Positions 45,001 through 55,251 are shown, counted from the stretch's first letter. The stretch is 64,000 nucleotides of DNA from Tritrichomonas foetus (GCA_001839685.1 MLAK01000816.1:23025-87024), one strand, 5' to 3'. Numbers and translations are program-made. The notes: generated by a model from the sequence alone, not told the origin.

Positions 45001-48000
45001 ATTGTTGAAATTTATTTCATCAATGATTATTAATCAGCATTCTTCATTTGACACATTTTTAATCGCTGTTGAACATCAACAAGTCAGACCACAATTTGTT
45101 CGTCAAATTGTTAAATCATTGACAACAATTATTCAATCGATTGACGTTAGTACTTATACATCACGATTAATTATTTATGGAACACGTGTCTTTCATTTAT
45201 ATAAACTTGATATGATTGACTTTTTCGGGTCATTATGTATCTGTTGTGGTTATCCTGCTGAGCAACTTCAACGCTTCTATGAATCAAATAAAACCAGTAA
45301 ATTAACATATGCTAGTATTATAGAATTAACTAAAATGAGGAGAGATAGATATCATAGTTTTGAAGAGCAAAACTTCATTAAAAATTACAAAATTAGATTT
45401 AGTGTTCCATCAATTTCGTCTTTATCTCCAACGAAACCTGATGTTCGTTTCTTTGGAAAAATGCAATTCCCAACTGAATTGTTTATGAATACATGGTTTA
45501 AAAATTTAAAGAAGTTTTCATTTATTGAATCGCCTTGTTCTGCAATTCGTGCATGCGCTGATTTATTGCCACTTAGAATGACACGACTGATATCAAAAAT
45601 CTTCCCGCTTGCATTTGTATCAAGTTGGAAAGAAGCTCCATCTGAAGATAAATTAAACTTTTCTAATATAATTAATCGAATGCTCTGCAATGAAAAGTTT
45701 AATTCTTTGTCTGTATCATCCTCAAAAGTGAATATCAATCGTAATTTTATATCATTTACACCATCTTTAATTTCAGCTTCATCAGCATCACCAACAGTTG
45801 CTTCTCTTGTTGAATTGATTGAAATCTGTGATGAAGCACTTCTTCCGATGGATATTGATATGACACTTGTTGCTAAAGTTTCACCTAATCGTCAATATGC
45901 ACTCTATGTTTTACAGCGTTTATTCATCCAAGAAAACAAAATATTATCAAATGCATCACAACTATTGATCAATGTGTGTATTAAGCTTGGCAGATTAAAT
46001 ACTGCGCGCGCTTTATTACATAAATATATTGATCGAATGGAACCTCTTGAAATTGCCGCGATGTCATATGATCTTGGCGATTGGGAAAAAGCTTTAACGA
46101 TTTATAATGAATTGAATGATACTAATAAAATCATTAAATGTCTTGAAAAACTTGATTTGCATGATGAAATTCTTAAATATGAAAATTATTTGATTCAAAC
46201 GAAAACAATGGATCAAGGTGAAAGGTTATCAACTGCTGAAAACTTCTTAATGCCATATTTCTCCAATAAACAATTTGATAAAATAGAAAGCTTATTGAAA
46301 GAATTCAGTTCGTATGGATGGACTTCATACTCTCTTCAATTTGCAATCTTTTATTCAACTGTTACTGAACATTACAATGCAGCAGAAGATCTCATTAGTC
46401 TTGGATTTCGACGACTTGCAGAAAAAAGGAAAAATATTTCAAATTCTGATCAAATTTATGTTGGTGAACTTGAAGATGAAGCGCAAATTTTGGTTGAATC
46501 ACAAGAAGTTCTCCGAAATAAACAAAATAAAACTGCAACTGATGCAATGACTTCCCTTTGGAGACGAAGAGTGAAGTACTTCAAGAGAAGTAAAGAGATA
46601 TGGCGGAGGACAATTGGTTTAAGAAATTTATTAGTTCCAATTAGTTCGAACTTATCATTTTATTTGAAATTTATTTCTGAACTTCGAAAAACTCATAACT
46701 TTTCATTAATTGATGTGAATTTTCAAAAGCCAATGGACATGTCAGTTGATCCTCATGTTATTCTTGAACAAATCAAACTTTTATGGGCGAAAAATCGAAA
46801 GAAAGAAGCTTGTGATGCGGCTATTCTTTATTCTGCAATTTCTACTCAACTTTCGTCGCCAAATGAATTTATTACAATTTCTAAACGTTATAAAAATCCT
46901 CTCACCTTCAACTTTTTGTACAGAATGTCGCACACGTCCCAATTTAATAATGTCATTCAAAAATTCTGCCTCCAAAAATACTCTGTTGGTTCTATGGATG
47001 AATTCTTTAATGTTTTCTATAACGTAAGTTATGAAGAACAGCAACAATTTTTCAGAAATGAATTACTAACTTCATTTCCATCAATTTTATATAAATGTTC
47101 AAATGAACTTGTCAATGATCCACGCTATGATAACTTTTATAAAGCATCACTTTATAGGTTTGCAGGAGCATATATTACATATTTATATCCAAAGTCATTT
47201 TTGAGCATTGAATCAGCAACAAAAATGCTTCAACAATCACAAGAAATCACACCAGATTCACCAAAATTATGGAGATCTTGGGCTTATGCGAACAATTTAT
47301 TATTTAGGTTTGCAACAAATTCTACTGAAAGTGATTTCAAACAGCTTGAAATAAGTCGTGATCCTTTAGCTTACGCACAAAATGCGGTTGAATCATTCCT
47401 GAAGCTGACACATGTCTCACCTGATGATTCAATTGAATATCTCTGTCAAGTTCTTTCCATTCTAAATAAAGCTGGTGCTCAATCAGTTCCTGATTTTTCA
47501 TCACTTGAAACAATTCCTGCTTCGTCGATTATTCAAGTACTGCCTCAACTTACTGCTTACATTGATCATAAAGATTCACAAATTCGAAATGTAATTTCCA
47601 AGATCATTGAAAATGCATCAGTTGACTTTTTCCAGGATGTTTATCTAACTTTATATTTCTATACAGAATATGATGATGAAAAAGGTGAAATTGCTTCAGA
47701 TATCATCTCTAAAATTACCAATTTGTCGCAAGATACATTGAAAAAAGCTTATGATTCTGATTTATTCATTGATGGAATGATTCGAAGCGCCCAGTCAATG
47801 TTTGAAATATGGGAGCATTCAATTGAAGCCGCTGTTAATGCATTAAAAGAAGGAAATCGAAGGAAATCTGATAATATTTTGGTTTCTTTATTCTCCATTC
47901 GACCAAAATGTGAGCTTGATCGACTTTTCACCAACCTTTATAGTGATGTTGTGAAACAATGTTGTTCATTATTTGATAAAGGCGATAAGAATTCAATTAA

Positions 48001-49147
48001 AACTATGTGGACCAAATTAAGAACATTTTATACAACTTTGAAAGTAAAGATTCGAAAGCTTTCTGTTATCTTTCTAAGCAAAATTTCTGAAAAACTTGCT
48101 GCTAAAGAACACTTTTCAATTGATATTCCTGGAATCACAGGTGAAAGAATGCAATCAATAGCGCCAGTTATGGATGTCATGGATACTCAACAGCATCCGA
48201 GAATTCTGTTCATCCATTCTGAAAGTGGTAAGAAATTTAAATTCTTATTAAAAGGAAATGAAGATTTAAGACTTGATAAAAGAATAATGCAACTATTTGC
48301 ATTAATGAACGGCCTCTTCTCTCATAATCTTGTTGCACGTGAATACGACTTTGCTATTCAACGTTATGCAATTATTCCTTTAACTAAATCTGCAGGTTTA
48401 ATTCAATGGTTTTTAGGAGCTGATACAATTCATCAACTTGTGATTGAATATCGTTCATTAAAAGGTATTCCGAGCGATGTTGAAAACCAATCTATTAAAA
48501 AGGTTCAAGATGTTGAAATGGTGAGCCTAAGTGTTCCTCAACGAATGGAACTCTTTGAATACATTGCACCTTTGCATCCTGCCAATGAATTATTTGAGTC
48601 GATTTGGTACAAATCATCAAACTCTGCCGTTTGGCTTGCAAGAACACAAAGGTTCACAATTTCTTATGCATTGATGGCAATGGCTGGTTATTTAATTGGC
48701 CTTGGTGATCGTCATCCTTCAAACATTATGATTCAAAGGGAAACAGGTTCAATTGTTCACATTGATTTCGGAGAAAGCTTTGAATCAGCAATAACGCGAA
48801 GGCTACATCCGGAAAAAGTTCCGTTTAGATTAACCAGAATGATTGTGAATGCACTCGAAGGTGGAATTTCAAGTGGTTTCTTTAGAGATATTTGCGAGAA
48901 AACAATGCATGTTTTTAGAGATAATAGTTGGTCACTGAGTTCACAACTAGCAATCTTCACTGATGACCCAATCACTGAAAAGAGAACAACAACAAAACTG
49001 AAGAGGTGTTTTGAAAAATTAAATGGAAAGGAATTTTCTGAAATAGAAACTGTGAGTGTTGAAGAACAAGTTGATATTTTGATAAAAACAGCTGAAGATC
49101 CTGGAAATTACATGAGGCATTACCCTGGATGGTGTCCACTTTGGTGA
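42095..49147 (+). CDS. TOR: Target of rapamycin (TOR) kinase, complete
   Basis: 2,350 residues without an intron, close to the length of fungal and animal TOR. Roughly 1-1150 is HEAT-type helical repeats with a low-complexity Ser/Asn insert (about 585-660). A FAT region follows (about 1230-1750), then the FRB helix bundle (about 1902-1995, MFEIWEHSIEAAVNALKEGN), the PI3K-like kinase domain (FLLKGNEDLRLD near 2060, GDRHPSNIM near 2204, HIDFGESFE near 2224) and a FATC end finishing GWCPLW. Catalytic Asp residues and the ATP Lys are intact. TOR joins nutrient state to growth and, in other eukaryotes, to ribosome production, including Pol I. FRB residues needed for FKBP12-rapamycin binding are changed. 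ATG 42095 follows an Inr-like element; the ATG at 42088 is in another frame. Confidence 0.97.
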   Translation: MNPNALIAQICKESDYDAWKKRRAEIIHQVEEEIIYFSEAEIVFFYSQLEQDFKNLIYSDEVGSTLQCLHKFSVLYFFQRNMDIIQPYLQILLGKLRSTDKTIVRAVVLTYAWLADDSKLPNLIFREPLLMAQKWLDESNTVFNALMIMKKMRKYLPSELSQLIFSNNVEMCEIASGTDAECQKIALKLLVFQIRQIPQKSFDSNSHTICEFIQQKINSSDENGTYFALKILYCLMKMPKFTKYPDYKIIVEKIQELKKPKIFQCGLKVIFILHTLGVSIGDPNNIIKLILNNFQNITNPTKLLIKSIQVFGDKISYEPILNHYSPITCTKEYDCPFNIINQILTIKPDISVDTSTFDVKYPCQYFVKCIKKRSDFLTQSIKTFLTDPFSHNEPKYLTATLKLYSSFPVFFPDEKELVSIFMNILSSTTDFMLHKQIAKTLSKMKSNEAADLLFNMALTEENKKIRNYSLKHLKPSFYLSTRKYIINLLNDSSFSNRRIAVKLVADLSRISPLEIRHAIVEYAEDLMHLIISTNEAKLCSKYASVLALITKYCLKTSRMLYNTIITVALRAIKETAADHIIDTIENSQSNAMNTITSTESDDPLERSPSASSLTSFAIPSSGSVSNLLVNDHSSSNIKSKVQNPKNKTLNIDEKIDFLQTNEIETAKQNDFAANISKYSINCMKMPSLLLNEKQSMKEPNRAKLYLSMNEKYIDSRDISFMKCFAHLGSLCEAYITQILDCYATIFETRTSNDEILMVAAKTLTKLSLLTYNGLNIRLRCPRMTEPLLNILSNTSNEKLALLLFKLFGSAFDTIDIVTTQATAAENYASPILTDYNEFVIKNILKYSGEFNLTTLRTLVVVVESDPTGCSRFIPKISNVFLYMLKRATPKIRNKIFQYLEVIAVNCHIDFVPLLPQFLPILRHFISLTSCIHFCSRLSYFFKADFILAYELYNLAIKRMKTSDYDYFKELLKFISSMIINQHSSFDTFLIAVEHQQVRPQFVRQIVKSLTTIIQSIDVSTYTSRLIIYGTRVFHLYKLDMIDFFGSLCICCGYPAEQLQRFYESNKTSKLTYASIIELTKMRRDRYHSFEEQNFIKNYKIRFSVPSISSLSPTKPDVRFFGKMQFPTELFMNTWFKNLKKFSFIESPCSAIRACADLLPLRMTRLISKIFPLAFVSSWKEAPSEDKLNFSNIINRMLCNEKFNSLSVSSSKVNINRNFISFTPSLISASSASPTVASLVELIEICDEALLPMDIDMTLVAKVSPNRQYALYVLQRLFIQENKILSNASQLLINVCIKLGRLNTARALLHKYIDRMEPLEIAAMSYDLGDWEKALTIYNELNDTNKIIKCLEKLDLHDEILKYENYLIQTKTMDQGERLSTAENFLMPYFSNKQFDKIESLLKEFSSYGWTSYSLQFAIFYSTVTEHYNAAEDLISLGFRRLAEKRKNISNSDQIYVGELEDEAQILVESQEVLRNKQNKTATDAMTSLWRRRVKYFKRSKEIWRRTIGLRNLLVPISSNLSFYLKFISELRKTHNFSLIDVNFQKPMDMSVDPHVILEQIKLLWAKNRKKEACDAAILYSAISTQLSSPNEFITISKRYKNPLTFNFLYRMSHTSQFNNVIQKFCLQKYSVGSMDEFFNVFYNVSYEEQQQFFRNELLTSFPSILYKCSNELVNDPRYDNFYKASLYRFAGAYITYLYPKSFLSIESATKMLQQSQEITPDSPKLWRSWAYANNLLFRFATNSTESDFKQLEISRDPLAYAQNAVESFLKLTHVSPDDSIEYLCQVLSILNKAGAQSVPDFSSLETIPASSIIQVLPQLTAYIDHKDSQIRNVISKIIENASVDFFQDVYLTLYFYTEYDDEKGEIASDIISKITNLSQDTLKKAYDSDLFIDGMIRSAQSMFEIWEHSIEAAVNALKEGNRRKSDNILVSLFSIRPKCELDRLFTNLYSDVVKQCCSLFDKGDKNSIKTMWTKLRTFYTTLKVKIRKLSVIFLSKISEKLAAKEHFSIDIPGITGERMQSIAPVMDVMDTQQHPRILFIHSESGKKFKFLLKGNEDLRLDKRIMQLFALMNGLFSHNLVAREYDFAIQRYAIIPLTKSAGLIQWFLGADTIHQLVIEYRSLKGIPSDVENQSIKKVQDVEMVSLSVPQRMELFEYIAPLHPANELFESIWYKSSNSAVWLARTQRFTISYALMAMAGYLIGLGDRHPSNIMIQRETGSIVHIDFGESFESAITRRLHPEKVPFRLTRMIVNALEGGISSGFFRDICEKTMHVFRDNSWSLSSQLAIFTDDPITEKRTTTKLKRCFEKLNGKEFSEIETVSVEEQVDILIKTAEDPGNYMRHYPGWCPLW

Positions 49148-49858
49148 CAATTGCTTCTTTGTTATTATTAATTTATTTTCATTTGAAAATTTATTTTTAA
49201 AAAATTAGATAGATAGAATTAATTATTAATTAACTTTGCTATAGATTAAAGTAAATATACTAGTTTATTTCGAATTTTGGATTTTGGTTTTGGTTTTGTG
49301 AATGGTGTTTTTATTTCATGACTATTTTTTCGTTTCATGATTGTTTTTTTCATTTCATGATGGTTGTTGTACTTGGTAATATTGTAAATGGATGATAAGA
49401 GAACGCTCAATAGAGAATGTAGAAATATAGATTTTCAAGATGCTGAAAAGGAGATCAGAAACGATAATATGGAAATCTTACAAAATCATGAGCTGGAAGG
49501 AGACAATTTGGCTTGCTTCTCAAAAAATGTGATTTTATTTATGAGATTTTATCATCTCCATCTCCAAATGGTTCAAATTGAAAAGATGTGAACTCATGCG
49601 GTTCAATAAGATTTTGAATGTTAATTCAATTCTTAGAATTTAAAAAAATTCGGCAGATTATTTATTTCCATCATATCTTCCGAAATTTTGATTTGTTTTC
49701 CTAACATATGGGAACGCAAGGCTATTAAAATGTTGTTTTTGGTGGTAATATGGATTAATCCAATTAGAAATGATTGAAAAAAAAGATAAAGCTAAAATGT
49801 GATCAATCTTTTTTCTAAAGGTTTCAGAACCTTAAATTGAATACAACATTTTGGTGAA
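49148..49858. other. Intergenic with TTTCATGA-type repeats and a doubtful 67-codon frame
   Basis: Between 49258 and 49375 a motif like TTTCATGAYTRTTTTTT occurs three times, after two TTTGGTTTTGG units. A frame at 49388-49591 (67 codons, acidic N-terminal half) could be a small gene or relic, but nothing supports expression. Confidence 0.45.
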
Positions 49859-52345
49859 ATGAATCTTCTCAACTTATTACCTCCTGATACGATTAACTTA
49901 ATAGCTCCTCTCAATGGAAATACCCCTACAAATTCCCAAAATAGTAATAATTCATCGTTTTTCCAAAATGTTTTATCATCAACAATGAATACCAACAATC
50001 CATTGTCAACTCAATCAAGGCATTACTCTGATGCAACAGCTGCAATATTATCGAAAAATATTTCCGCTCCACTAAATTTAACTTTTCCTCCAGATCTTGT
50101 TGATGTTATGAATTTCATTTCAATTCCAACACAATCAAGAGACAATCCACTTCAATCTCTTCAAATTGATGATGTCTCCTCTCCTTTTACTTTTTCAGAA
50201 AACTTAGATTTTGAAGTCCTTGACACTCTAGTTTTTGATTTGAGTCAACACCAATCACTTCAAGACCTTATTAATGAAGCTAAACCAAAAACAAAGATTA
50301 TAATTCCACAAGGATCATACGATGAATTTCTGATCATCCCAGAAAAAGAACTCTACATTTTGGGTAATGGGGATGTTACTTTCAATGGTTTTGAAAGTCA
50401 ATCTAAATTACTCATTATTGAAAGTGTTAATTTTCAGCAGTCATCCACTGGGAGAGGTGGAGTATCAATAATATCAGGATCAACAAAATTACTGAAATCA
50501 ACAGTCTCTGCAGTGAAGCAAACAGCTGTTTTTTGTACAAGTAATTCTAGAGGAGATTTTTCAAATTGTGTTTTGCATGCTATAAATCATCCTTGTGTTT
50601 TTTCAAATAAAGATTCCTCAGTGAGATGTATTGATTGTATTATAGAACGCTCATTATTTTTAGGTGTTTTGGCTGCTGAAAAATCACAGATTCAATTGGT
50701 ATCATGTACAGTAACCAACAATCAACAAGGTGGAATATTAGTTAGTGGATCAGCTTCAATTAATGTGGAAAAATCTAAAATTTCGAGTAATGAGAAAAAA
50801 GGCATCGAAGTTGTTTCACAAGGCATAATTTATATTAAAGATACAACTTTCGAGAATTATCGTTCAGGACAAGCCTTTTTCATTACAGGTGGAACGCAAG
50901 CAACCATAAAGGGTTGTACATTTTCAAATTGCAAATCAACTTGTATTCAAGCATCAAATGCTGCTTCAATTATTTCCCATAGAAACACATATAAAGATAG
51001 TATAACATCATTGATGATAATGTTAACTAACACTGCTGCATTCAATAGTAAGCATGATGAAATTACTGGGACTACTCAAGCTGGTATTGCTTGTATTAAT
51101 GGTGGTCAAGCATTCATCAAGAAAATGAGGGCACATGACTTAAGCGGTACAGCTTTATATGCATCTGGTGACTTTTCCTTGATGTGCTGTGAAAATTCCA
51201 CAATCGAATCAGTGGAAGATATATCAGTACAAATTGGAGAAGGAGGGAGAGCCGAATTTATTGATGTTACAATTAGTAATAGTGCAGATCCTGGCTTTGT
51301 TTTGATTGACGATGCTACAGGTGCTTTTGATGGAGTTAAAGTTACAAATGGGAAAGATTCTGCAGGTACAATAAAAAATGTGACAAATTTCAATTTTAAG
51401 AATTGCACATTTACTAATAACGCAGTTTTTGGACTGCTACTAAATGTTAATTCTACACCAACATTTGAACAGTGCTCAGTCATCAATAATGGACAGGTAG
51501 GATTAGAAATAAACTCTTCAAATCCAACTTTAACAAACTGTACTATTAGTAAACATACTGATATTGGCCTTAGTTTAAATGATGGCTCTGTACCAACAAT
51601 AATCGGTGGCTCTGTCACAGAAAATGAACAAGGAGGAATAGTATGTAATGGAGCATCACCAACAATTAAAAATGTGTTTATTGGTAATAATGGAAATGCT
51701 GGTATCTCTGGATTTGCAGGTTCTCAACCAGTTTTAGATCATTGTACAATTAAAGGAAATCAAATTGTCGGATGTCAAGTTACAACTCCAAAAACTATCA
51801 TTAGATTTAATAATACATCATTTGAAGATCACACTCGCTCTTGCGCTATCGTTGCAATTGATGAAGGTTCTGCTATTTGTACACAATGTGTTTTCAGGAA
51901 TTCTAAGATTTCTCATTTAGAAATAAGAAAAGGAGCAGCTGTTGCTTTATCACAATGCGATTTAACAGGAGCAATGTCAGGAATAGGTGTACAAGTTCAT
52001 AATAATGGATATTTTCATATGATTCAATCAATTATTCATGAGGAAACTAGAACAGGCCTTTTAATTGGTGGCGCTGGTCATGCAGAAATTATTTCATCGA
52101 CATTTTTAAAGTGCAATGATTTGGCTGTGTCAACATTAGAAGAAAGTACTACTGTAATACAAAATTCACTATTTGATGGAGGTGAAATAGGAAATTGTGG
52201 GTTACAAATATGTGCAGGAACAGTAACAATATCAAACACAGTATTTAAAAACCTTCAACAAGGAATTGTTAAAGCCAATCCTGCTATTTTGAATCACAAC
52301 CAAGTTTCATTTGAAAACAATTCGAAAGACTTCATCGAAATATAA
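49859..52345 (+). CDS. Right-handed parallel beta-helix repeat protein
   Basis: 828 residues. The first 130 are Asn/Ser/Pro-rich. From about residue 130 (SLQDLINEAKPKTKIIIPQGSYDEFLIIPEKELYILGNG shown here by position 130-175) the sequence becomes a long series of about 22-residue coils with recurring N-C-x-F/I patterns such as CTFSNCKS, CTFTNNAVFGL, CTISKHTDIGLSL and CTIKGNQIVG, the PbH1/CASH-type repeat found in carbohydrate-binding proteins and in F-box proteins like FBXO11. No F-box, signal peptide or membrane segment is seen, so a cytoplasmic or nuclear binding role is more likely than a secreted lyase. Function unknown. Confidence 0.8.
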   Translation: MNLLNLLPPDTINLIAPLNGNTPTNSQNSNNSSFFQNVLSSTMNTNNPLSTQSRHYSDATAAILSKNISAPLNLTFPPDLVDVMNFISIPTQSRDNPLQSLQIDDVSSPFTFSENLDFEVLDTLVFDLSQHQSLQDLINEAKPKTKIIIPQGSYDEFLIIPEKELYILGNGDVTFNGFESQSKLLIIESVNFQQSSTGRGGVSIISGSTKLLKSTVSAVKQTAVFCTSNSRGDFSNCVLHAINHPCVFSNKDSSVRCIDCIIERSLFLGVLAAEKSQIQLVSCTVTNNQQGGILVSGSASINVEKSKISSNEKKGIEVVSQGIIYIKDTTFENYRSGQAFFITGGTQATIKGCTFSNCKSTCIQASNAASIISHRNTYKDSITSLMIMLTNTAAFNSKHDEITGTTQAGIACINGGQAFIKKMRAHDLSGTALYASGDFSLMCCENSTIESVEDISVQIGEGGRAEFIDVTISNSADPGFVLIDDATGAFDGVKVTNGKDSAGTIKNVTNFNFKNCTFTNNAVFGLLLNVNSTPTFEQCSVINNGQVGLEINSSNPTLTNCTISKHTDIGLSLNDGSVPTIIGGSVTENEQGGIVCNGASPTIKNVFIGNNGNAGISGFAGSQPVLDHCTIKGNQIVGCQVTTPKTIIRFNNTSFEDHTRSCAIVAIDEGSAICTQCVFRNSKISHLEIRKGAAVALSQCDLTGAMSGIGVQVHNNGYFHMIQSIIHEETRTGLLIGGAGHAEIISSTFLKCNDLAVSTLEESTTVIQNSLFDGGEIGNCGLQICAGTVTISNTVFKNLQQGIVKANPAILNHNQVSFENNSKDFIEI

Positions 52346-52553
52346 GATAACAAATGAAAACAAAATAATCTCTTTATAAATATTGAAATATAATATACTT
52401 TTTCACCATATAAACATTATACTTTTTTTACTCACGAAATTGAAATTTCAAATTCATATAAATCATTTATTGACAGTTTTTTTCGTTCATGAATTCATTC
52501 CACTCTGAGAATAAATTCATTTAGTAAACTTTTGGTTACTCTTTCATGTATTC

Positions 52554-53372
52554 ATGATCAAAGCTGTCAGAAAAAATCGATTTAATATGATGAAATGTGA
52601 TCTAAAAAATCTTAAAATGAGAAAATCGCGAAAATTACAAAAAAAATTCAACGAAATTCTTGCTAATCATGGTGTCGGAACCGTGATACCTGACGACTTT
52701 GGTCCAGAAACAGATTATCTCAACGATATACCAAGCGACGATAAGCTTGTTCCAATTCATGATCCAGAATTAACCATTTTGGAGCCCGTAACAGTTCAAA
52801 AACAGCCTCCAATGGAAGAACTGTCAAAGCAATACGCAAATCATCAGATGTATTTCCTTTTAAATTCGAAAATTATGAGTCCCGATCAATCCGAAGAAGA
52901 CGGCAATTACGACGATAACGACGATAATGAAGAAGAAGAAGAAAGCGACGGCTTGCCAAAGGTTGATTTTCCAGGAAGAAACAGCAACGGCATATCCAGA
53001 AATAAAGGAAATTCAAATTCAAAGCAAAATTCTATGCCAGGTGAAGAACAATACGGAATCACAAACGCATTTGCTTCAGGTGAAGAACTAGAAAATGCAA
53101 AAAGGGACTTCGAAAAAGCTTATAATCAGATTTCTCGTGAGACGGAAATAAACGAGAAAATAAACGTCTGCTCAGCCAAATATTGTCTCGAAGCAGCTGT
53201 TCCTGGCTTCAAATACTGCGTGAGACACATCGGGTTTGATGAGGAAATTGATAATCAAGCTTTAATAAAGAGATGCAACGCTCACATTGATGGACAACAG
53301 TGCTGTTGTCCAGTGTTCACGCATGACAACTTCTGCGTAGCGCACCAATACTTGTTCGTGCATAATGTGTGA
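52554..53372 (+). CDS. zf-C3Hc3H protein, KANSL2/INO80D-like
   Basis: 272 residues. The C-terminal 67 residues match the zf-C3Hc3H potential DNA-binding domain: C-x4-C ... YCVRH (residues about 206-225) and then RCNAHIDGQQCCCPVF ... FCVAH (about 243-267), the Cys/His spacing seen in KANSL2 and INO80D. The N-terminal part is basic, the middle acidic (a Glu/Asp run near residues 115-130) and the rest low complexity. In other eukaryotes such proteins are subunits of chromatin complexes (NSL acetyltransferase, INO80). ATG 52554 is the first in frame. Confidence 0.75.
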   Translation: MIKAVRKNRFNMMKCDLKNLKMRKSRKLQKKFNEILANHGVGTVIPDDFGPETDYLNDIPSDDKLVPIHDPELTILEPVTVQKQPPMEELSKQYANHQMYFLLNSKIMSPDQSEEDGNYDDNDDNEEEEESDGLPKVDFPGRNSNGISRNKGNSNSKQNSMPGEEQYGITNAFASGEELENAKRDFEKAYNQISRETEINEKINVCSAKYCLEAAVPGFKYCVRHIGFDEEIDNQALIKRCNAHIDGQQCCCPVFTHDNFCVAHQYLFVHNV

Positions 53373-53970
53373 ATTTATGGAAATTCGGAGGTGTTTTTGA
53401 TGAACAATAATAAAATGTACAGATTTTTATGGAATTCATCAATTTTTACGATTTTTTACGACATTTTTCTTCTATATATATATATATATATTTCACAATG
53501 AATGCTATTAGGATGTTGAAAATTAGATGAAAAAGAAGGAAATATTTTGGACGGAATGAAGCTCTTGCATACGTACACTGTCTTATGAGTAAATTGAGAT
53601 CTTTAATATCATTCACTTGGTAATATTTAAAAAGACTGATATGTATGGTGAAGTAATGAAGAAAAAACACACAAAATAGAATCACATTTATAATAATCAC
53701 ACATTTATAATAATCACACATTTATAATAATCACACATTCATAATAATCACACATCATAATAATCACACATCATAATAATCACACATCATAATAATCACA
53801 CATTTATAATAATCATATATTTATATTAATCATATATTTAGAATAATAACACATTTATAATAATCAAGAATAATGAAACATCAGGCTATTCCACAATCAG
53901 CACATAAAGATAAACAAAGTCTAATACAAAGTAATAAAGACAATCTTTTATATAATCTAAAAAAGTTATT
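53373..53970. other. Intergenic with dinucleotide run
   Basis: Contains a TA run at 53475-53490 and the minisatellite annotated separately. No gene. Confidence 0.6.
53684..53873. repeat. Minisatellite of AATAATCACACAT units
   Basis: About ten to eleven imperfect tandem units of 14-17 bp (core ATAATAATCACACAT with a variable TTT or C linker), degenerating to ATCATATATTTAT at the right end. It lies 100 bp beyond the stop of the oxysterol-binding gene. Confidence 0.85.
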
Positions 53971-55251
53971 CTATTGAGCGGGAACCTCCACATCGAGATT
54001 CTTCATCTCGTGTTGGATTTTTGCCTCTTTTTCTCTCTTTTTCCTTTCTTTCTCTTGTTTGTGATTCTCTTTCTTTTGGTGTTTCTCACCAGAAGCTCTG
54101 ACTTTGGAGTCGTGCCTTTGGAGCTCCTCAACAAGTTGCTTCGCTTTATCTGCTTCATCCATGTTTCCGTTAATGAGCTTTGTTCGGTCAATTCTGAATC
54201 TGCAGTCAGAAGGAAGTAATTCATTATCGTCAAGGATTTCGAGTGGTCTGTGCGTGAGATCTCTTGAAATGTTCCATTCAAGTTCACCATCGATATATAC
54301 TTTGTCTGCGTAGTCTCCTGTAACCACCGATAAGAATTTCTTCTTTTCATCATATTTTCCTTTACATACACCACCATAAATTGTTGTCACTCTTGGATGT
54401 TTCAATTCCTTGATTTTCTTGTTCTGTTTTGGATTAATTTTAATATGAGCTGTTAGATTATTTGTAACATCTCGAATTTCAAGTGGTCCTTGAACTTTGA
54501 CAATTCGATCACCTTTCAAAAGGCCTGTTACGCAAATTGTTGGAAATTCCCACTCATAAACTGTTCCATCAGCAAGTGTGAGTTTAGTATTACCTTTTTG
54601 CAAGATGTCAATTTGGAAGATTCCTTGGTCAATTTCAAAATTAAATTGTGCATCAACTTTCCACGAATTGTCAGGTGTCGTCAATTGTATGTTTGATACT
54701 GGTGGATGGTGGGATGTCTGTTCACCAAACATCATAATTCCATTCGACCACTTTCCAATGTATGTCTCACCGATTACTGGATTCCATGGTTTTTTGGCTT
54801 GGAGGTAAAGATGAAATGGTGCAATCACACCAACAGTTATCATTGCAAGTCTTTTACTGTTGTCTGGCTCAGCGACTGCTTTTTCCATGAACGTTGTTGA
54901 GAGGAATGAGAAAAGATCTGCTGCTCTCTCAATAAAAGTACGTGGCTCGCTGTATCCAACAGGGAAGCTGAAACGAGTAACATCCATCGAAAAGATGGCC
55001 ATCGTAAATTTTTTGATTAATTTCCAGTTCAGTTGCCTTTCAAAATCTTGTTCCTCTTTAGACATAGGTTTGACTCCTTCTTTTGAGTTGTGGTTAATTG
55101 CCTTATCGCGTTCTCTCGCATAATCTGTATCGGCTGGGTTTAATTCTTGTCTGGTGACGTTTGCGTAAGATGAATTGTAATATTTTCGACCTTCGAGTGA
55201 TCCAACATGATCGTTTTGTTGTGGTGCTTCGCTTCTTCTACAAAGAGCCAT
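53971..55251 (-). CDS. Oxysterol-binding protein-related protein (ORP)
   Basis: 426 residues, about the length of a short ORP with only the lipid-binding domain. The fingerprint EQTSHHPP (residues 176-183) is intact, and the usual flanking segments are present: the lid-side FSFPVGYSEPRTFIERAADLF, then KKPWNPVIGETY, and KGKYDEKKKF further on. No PH domain, FFAT motif or membrane segment is seen. The C-terminal 60 residues are a charged coiled coil (KEKERKKREKEAKIQHEMKN). Such proteins move sterols or PI4P between membranes at contact sites. ATG 55251 is the first in frame and has TCA-type Inr matches within 10-15 bp. Confidence 0.93.
   Translation of the reverse strand: MALCRRSEAPQQNDHVGSLEGRKYYNSSYANVTRQELNPADTDYARERDKAINHNSKEGVKPMSKEEQDFERQLNWKLIKKFTMAIFSMDVTRFSFPVGYSEPRTFIERAADLFSFLSTTFMEKAVAEPDNSKRLAMITVGVIAPFHLYLQAKKPWNPVIGETYIGKWSNGIMMFGEQTSHHPPVSNIQLTTPDNSWKVDAQFNFEIDQGIFQIDILQKGNTKLTLADGTVYEWEFPTICVTGLLKGDRIVKVQGPLEIRDVTNNLTAHIKINPKQNKKIKELKHPRVTTIYGGVCKGKYDEKKKFLSVVTGDYADKVYIDGELEWNISRDLTHRPLEILDDNELLPSDCRFRIDRTKLINGNMDEADKAKQLVEELQRHDSKVRASGEKHQKKENHKQEKERKKREKEAKIQHEMKNLDVEVPAQ

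Noticed and set aside
46314..47047. Alternative frames within TOR
   Set aside because: The 2,350-codon TOR frame is uninterrupted and conserved; these are chance frames.
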